Origin: Oehlia diaphana
Lineage: Eukaryota; Glomeromycota; Glomeromycetes; Glomerales; Glomeraceae
DNA length: 11,691 nt
Assembly (NCBI GenBank): GCA_003833135.1
Contig: QZLH01001605.1
Location: forward strand, 13,284-24,974
Direction: 5' to 3'
Made by a program: the position numbers and the translations under genes. Under the pieces are notes generated by a model. It searched no databases and was not told where the DNA came from. It was given only the letters and a program-made list of their open reading frames with translations. Shown in pieces: positions 7,768 to 11,691 of the stretch; within the stretch, counting starts at the first letter, position 1; every line of letters begins with the position of its first letter.

Positions 7768-8424
7768 TTAATATCCAAGTAAACGACTAATTATTTGTTC
7801 CAACACTTTAATATACTCTCGATCACTAATTTCATATGAGGTGTCATAATTTGTAAAGGAATTAATTTGAGAAATGTCAGTAAAATTGATACAAGGATAA
7901 TTAACATCATTATTAAGAGAAGAATTCTCAGTACTAGCGACATTATTAACGCTCTCAACTGTGTCATAGATAACAGTATTTTCTTGATTATTTTCCGTAT
8001 AATTCATATGTTTATCCAATACAATTTGAATGTTATTTTTCATATAAGTTGATTTCGCATTCTTAACAAGTGATTCATAAGATTTCTTTACGTGTTTAGG
8101 TTCCATATTCCAAGAATTTTTAGCGATTTTAGATATTTCGCTCATAGGAGGTAATTTACAGTTATTATTATGATATTCTTTCATTAACGCCATTCTATAT
8201 GCGATAAAAGCATTTGGAAACAATTTTGGCTTATTTTTCGTATTATTGTTTTTGATTAGATCTTTTACCGTTACGATCGGTGGGAATTTTGGTTTGAGAA
8301 TAGTGAAGGAGTTATTTCCATTAATAATAGGTAGGTTATTTAACTTAGGGTTGTTTATATCGACATAATGAATGGGTGTAAATTGCTTGCAATTTTTTTG
8401 TTTCTTTAATGTAGTTTTAGGCAT
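7768..8424 (-). CDS. MATA-HMG type HMG-box transcription factor
   Basis: An intronless frame of 218 residues. The HMG box spans about residues 65-130: KPKLFPNAFIAYRMALMKEY, then LPPMSEISKIAKNSW, then MEPKHVKKSYESLVKNAKSTY. The N-x-F-x-x-Y-R pattern in helix 1 (N71, F73, Y76, R77), W105 in helix 2 and the basic residues near the end of the box fit the MATA_HMG subfamily, the sequence-specific type that includes fungal mating and sex-determining factors. The N-terminus is basic (KTTLKKQKNCK) and Pro-rich. The C-terminal half is rich in Asn, Ser and Asp/Glu with no further domain, and may be an activation region. Known from the family: Rhizophagus species carry dozens of such genes, and a role in mating is not established there. 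It probably acts in the nucleus as a DNA-binding regulator. The start is the first ATG of the frame. The gene converges on the 3' side of the DUF262 gene. Confidence 0.85.
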   Translation of the reverse strand: MPKTTLKKQKNCKQFTPIHYVDINNPKLNNLPIINGNNSFTILKPKFPPIVTVKDLIKNNNTKNKPKLFPNAFIAYRMALMKEYHNNNCKLPPMSEISKIAKNSWNMEPKHVKKSYESLVKNAKSTYMKNNIQIVLDKHMNYTENNQENTVIYDTVESVNNVASTENSSLNNDVNYPCINFTDISQINSFTNYDTSYEISDREYIKVLEQIISRLLGY

Positions 8425-10717
8425 ATTAAAATTTTAAGATTTAAATATTCTAAAATAAAAAACTCTAATGTAGGAAATCAAGCCCATTTTATAATCGGTC
8501 GATATCTAATGATAAGTTTATAGATGTGATTATATTAAATCATTTTGCTGTATGATGTTGTGTCATAGGGACTATAATTCTAATTTTCGACCATAAGTAA
8601 TTAGGACAATTAAGACAATTAAGGAATGGAAAAAATTCTATCGTATACTACCGAAAAGTAGCATAATGGCTGTCCGAATTTGCATGCATAAAACTTTCAT
8701 TCTTATCGTTCTATTTTCTGCAACTTATGTCATTGTTCACGTGACCTACTTTATATAATTGTTACCTTCGTCATTCAAAGCCTTACATACGTAATTTATC
8801 ATTTTATTCCTAAAATAATTTACTATATTTGGTTAATATTCAAAATCGGATACAGAAAATACAGATTCCGATGTTAATAATCGTTGCAAGTCAAACAATA
8901 ATAAATCATGGATTTTATCGTACATTGTATTGATGTGTCCGAACTCCTCGCTTCTGAAACATGTGCTTGCTTATATTCATTATATTTAATTTAAAAGGAA
9001 ACCATAATCCTAAATTTGATTCATTTAATTTCCTTTTAAGAAAAACCATTTATGATCCGTAAGAAGCTTTTTTGATTTGAAATTGTAAATCACAATGATA
9101 AATTTCGTATATTCATTATACGTAGGAAGTTTCCAGTTTGTGATTATGAATTCATAAGATATTTTTTTTTTCAAAGTATTGAGTGTAACTAAAATTGTTG
9201 AATATATAAACCAAGATAGAACTGCGGTCAATTATAATAATGCAACGTTTCGTCAAACGTTACAATTAGGCGTTTTAGTCCGAGCTAAAATGGATCATAT
9301 TCAAAGGAAAATGTTAAAATTAAATGAATAACTTTCAATATGACTAAAATTTCTTCAAACATCGTGTATATGGCTTAGTTTTTGGAATTTGATTGACTTT
9401 GCTCGGTAAAAAAGTTCGATTAAATTTCATGTGATTGGCGCAGTAATACACACGAAAGAACTTACCAAATTTTCAGAAATGCAAATCAAACTTATGTCAT
9501 AGAAAGTTATTCAAGCACAAAAGAAAATTTCTAAATGATAATATTTGACGTGCTAAAAAATTCTTATCGAAAATACTCATACAAAATTAATTTATATTGT
9601 TTTGGCGAATAAACGAATAAAGAACATTCAAGTTATTTTGCAACAAAAAAGATTAACAATTTCGGAATTGAGTGATTTTGTTTAAGAAAAAGAAGAGAAA
9701 TAAACATTAGTTTTTTTTTTCTTTATTATTTAATTTAAAGTTCTTTATACCGAAACTGAATTTTTCAAAAGTTTTGTGTACGTAAATGTAATTTTAATAT
9801 ATGCAGAAAAATGTCAATGTGTAGTTCAATATAAATACGGATAACATGTTTATACGGAAGTGGCCTTTTAAAATTGTGACGTATTCGGGGCTTTTTAACT
9901 AAATGATTATATTCAATAGTGAATCTAGTAATTAGTCAATTTACAAAATTTAAATTTTTTAATCCATATTCTTTATTAACGCTCGGTATTATTCCATTTC
10001 CTCTTCAGTTAGATTAAAACTAGGACATCAAGTTACATTTATACATCTTCCCATACTTTCACTATAAAAATATTTTATATTTTTTCAGTGCGTAAAATCC
10101 GTTTGTCGCCTATTATTTGTTACGTTTGTAACTACGTAGCGTCAAGTTAATGGCATAACTCTGGCTGAAAAGTCTCGGGTGTTAGTAGAACACGATCAAT
10201 TGAAACATTTTTTGATTGGCTATTAAACAAATTCAGTCTAGAACATCTTTAGTGATGATCCGATTTGATTAAGCCAACTCGGCTCCATTTTTAAAAATGG
10301 TTAGAATGATCTTCAAATAAATTTAGTTTGGAATCGGTTTTGGTTTAGATTGTCTTTCATTCATAAGATTATTATTAAAGTTTCGATACTTTTAGTTACT
10401 TGGCTAATTCCGCGCATGATAAAATCATGAATGGTACTAATGAAAGAAATCTCGCCAATAAAGTACTTTTAATATGCGGTATTTAAAAAAGTTTTAGAGC
10501 ATAGAACCCGGATTCAGATCTGGCTAATTTCAACTTGGTACTATGGACAGAATTATCTTTCTGTTCAGAATTGTTCTACCCTTACAAATAATTACTAAAT
10601 ATGTTTACTAAGACCATTCAGGCTAGAATTGGAAAAAGCCTTTAATTTTTTAACAAATTTAAAATTTTTTTTTTTTAACAAAATGGACGTAATTTTTATA
10701 ATATTATTTTTTCAGTT
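8425..10717. other. Long AT-rich stretch with no supportable gene
   Basis: Includes the HMG promoter side. A 28-codon frame (MDFIVHCIDVSELLASETC...) at 8908-8994 and a 68-codon minus-strand frame at 9025-9231 have no recognisable domain or splice structure. A short piece at about 9240-9330 translates to TFRQTLQLGVLVRAKMDHIQ before a stop and could be an old coding remnant, but I cannot assign it. At 10155-10170, ATAACTCTGGCTGAAA matches 15 of 16 bases of the 104-bp foldback (3795-3810). A hairpin-like ACAGAA/TTCTGT pair lies near 10546-10563. Otherwise I see nothing in it. Confidence 0.55.
8737..8758. promoter_or_regulatory. TCACGTGA E-box plus TTATATAA, upstream of the HMG gene
   Basis: TCACGTGA lies at 8737-8744, about 310 bases upstream of the minus-strand HMG start. 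TTTATATAATT follows at 8750-8760. The E-box is palindromic, so it could act on the HMG gene. The order E-box then TATA, read left to right, would rather suit a rightward transcript, for which I see only a 28-codon frame (8908-8994). Function is inferred from motif identity only. Confidence 0.35.
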
Positions 10718-10804
10718 TTCACAATATAAACCAGGAAACGGAAACCATTGTAAGTCCGGTGCGAAAAAAAAAAAGATAAAACTCAGATTTGCGATTTCAT
10801 TGGA

Positions 10805-10873
10805 TGACGTCACATAATGGACAGAGAAACTCACGTGATCGATCATTTTTTTTCATAATGGGTTGACATATAT
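10805..10873 (+). promoter_or_regulatory. CRE (TGACGTCA) + TCACGTGA + TATA-like cluster
   Basis: The palindromes TGACGTCA (10805-10812) and TCACGTGA (10831-10838) lie 18 bases apart. ATATATAG follows at about 10867-10874 and then TTCCGGACA at 10888-10896. The spacing resembles a compact rightward promoter with bZIP and bHLH sites before a TATA box. No gene that I can recognise follows: the first ATG (10942) opens only about 20 codons. It may be a relic promoter, the promoter of a non-coding transcript, or part of a dispersed repeat. Confidence 0.4.
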
Positions 10874-10899
10874 AGTCTTTCGCTTCGTTCCGGACAATA

Positions 10900-11555
10900 A
10901 AGTTGCAACTGGATTCTCATTATTTTAATATTTTACCAAGGATGAATTTGTATTTTTCCAAATATCTTATTTTCTATCAATCAATACTATCCAGTTTTTA
11001 TTAAATTTTTTGTACAACCCACGGAAAAATATAACACATGATCATCAATAAAAATATTAATAAAGAATATCGAATTAACCCTTTAAATTTCTTGATCATT
11101 AAAATGAATCCAAGTATATTAAAATTATGTTGAATAAACGTAGATGTTGAATAATGCCAGTATTGTGAATGACAAGCCACAACATACATATAAGACTGTT
11201 AACGCTTTCTTAAATTAATGGATACGACCATATTATTATTTTCGATTCTAATTCTTTACACGTAAATAATTTAATTCGATTATCCAACTGCAAAAAATTC
11301 GTGCAAATTTATGTCAATAATTGGTAATTTTTCCTGATACCCAACTTCATCACTTAAACGAAACTTAAAGCAAAATATTGAAACTTTAATAATATTGAAT
11401 AACTTGAATTGTTAAATGATGAATCATACTATAATAATATATAATGATCTTTATGAGAACCCATTCAACGCTAAATATTTAATCCCTATAAAAAAATTGG
11501 ATACGTTTTTTATAAAGTTTTTATACGATTTTTTTTCCTTAGAAATAACGTATCT
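10900..11555. other. AT-rich stretch without a recognised gene
   Basis: Only short frames occur. The 62-codon minus-strand frame at 11001-11189 is hydrophobic in its C-terminal half (LIRYSLLIFLLMIMCYIF) and could encode a single membrane helix. It has no recognised family and no clear promoter, so it is not called. No RNA gene or other repeat was seen. Confidence 0.5.
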
Positions 11556-11561
11556 TAATAG

Positions 11562-11691
11562 GATACGGAAAAATGCATAATTCCGTATCACTAAAAATAT
11601 GGTTTGGATACGGAATTTGCACGGAATTCATATGGAATTTACATGATTTGATCACTGATTTTATCACGAAATTTATACGATTTGGTCACTG
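11562..11691. repeat. Inverted and direct repeat block running off the window end
   Basis: GATACGGAA (11562-11570) and TTCCGTATC (11581-11589) form a perfect 9-bp inverted repeat around a 10-base loop. Another GGATACGGAATTTGCACGGAA follows at about 11607-11627. Then a 24-base unit at 11634-11657 is repeated at 11668-11691 with 20 of 24 bases identical and a 34-base period, both ending TCACTG. GGATACG also occurs near 11498. The block looks like the edge of a longer repeat or element cut by the window. Confidence 0.65.

Noticed and set aside
7867..8052. 61-codon plus-strand frame
   Set aside because: Shadow of the HMG gene on the other strand.
9025..9231. 68-codon minus-strand frame
   Set aside because: No recognisable domain, and its composition matches the surrounding AT-rich DNA.
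9230..9540. Possible decayed transposase (TFRQTLQLGVLVRAKMDHIQ and following pieces)
   Set aside because: Considered Tc1/mariner or IS630-type remnants, but no helix-turn-helix or DDE motif can be traced through the stops, so the resemblance is not supportable.
10629..10817. 62-codon frame with a Phe-rich start and KKKK run
   Set aside because: It crosses homopolymers and the CRE/E-box region; looks like chance reading of non-coding DNA.
11001..11189. 62-codon minus-strand frame with a hydrophobic end
   Set aside because: Could be a small membrane peptide, but there is no family match, promoter or splice evidence.

Overview
The window looks like nuclear DNA of an arbuscular mycorrhizal fungus (Glomeromycotina, most like Rhizophagus). 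The reasons are its very AT-rich composition, short fungal-type GT-AG introns, long gene-poor stretches full of small palindromic repeats, and three protein families that I recognise as expanded in that lineage. The taxon is inferred from memory of those families, not from a search.

Layout, left to right. Positions 69-207 hold a cluster of an 11-bp-spaced CCGGAC-type motif in both orientations. Positions 303-2631 are a heavily decayed copy of a polytopic membrane protein resembling the C-terminal (TRP/polycystin-like ion-transport) half of the Rhizophagus WD40-linked membrane protein family. Three introns can be phased and a fourth has lost its donor. The copy carries at least three in-frame TGA codons, several frameshifts and an internal deletion removing the middle transmembrane helices. 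Positions 2640-4515 are gene-poor and contain a 104-bp foldback (MITE-like) element. Positions 4516-5920 are the best gene of the window: an intact four-exon gene for a 370-residue DUF262 (GmrSD N-terminal, ParB/Srx-fold) protein with a C-terminal SSRGS triple repeat. Positions 5921-7767 are non-coding with two further foldbacks, a long T tract and palindromes. Positions 7768-8424 on the minus strand are an intronless MATA-HMG-type HMG-box gene of 218 residues. From 8425 to the end I find no supportable gene, only regulatory-looking E-box/CRE/TATA combinations and an 11.5-11.7 kb repeat that runs off the edge.

There is no sign that the three genes form an operon-like unit. The common thread is that all three belong to gene families expanded in these fungi, set in repeat-rich DNA. 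The most interesting items are the eukaryotic DUF262 gene without a nuclease partner, the repeated octamer TCACGTGA near gene ends, and the small foldback families with copies scattered across the window.
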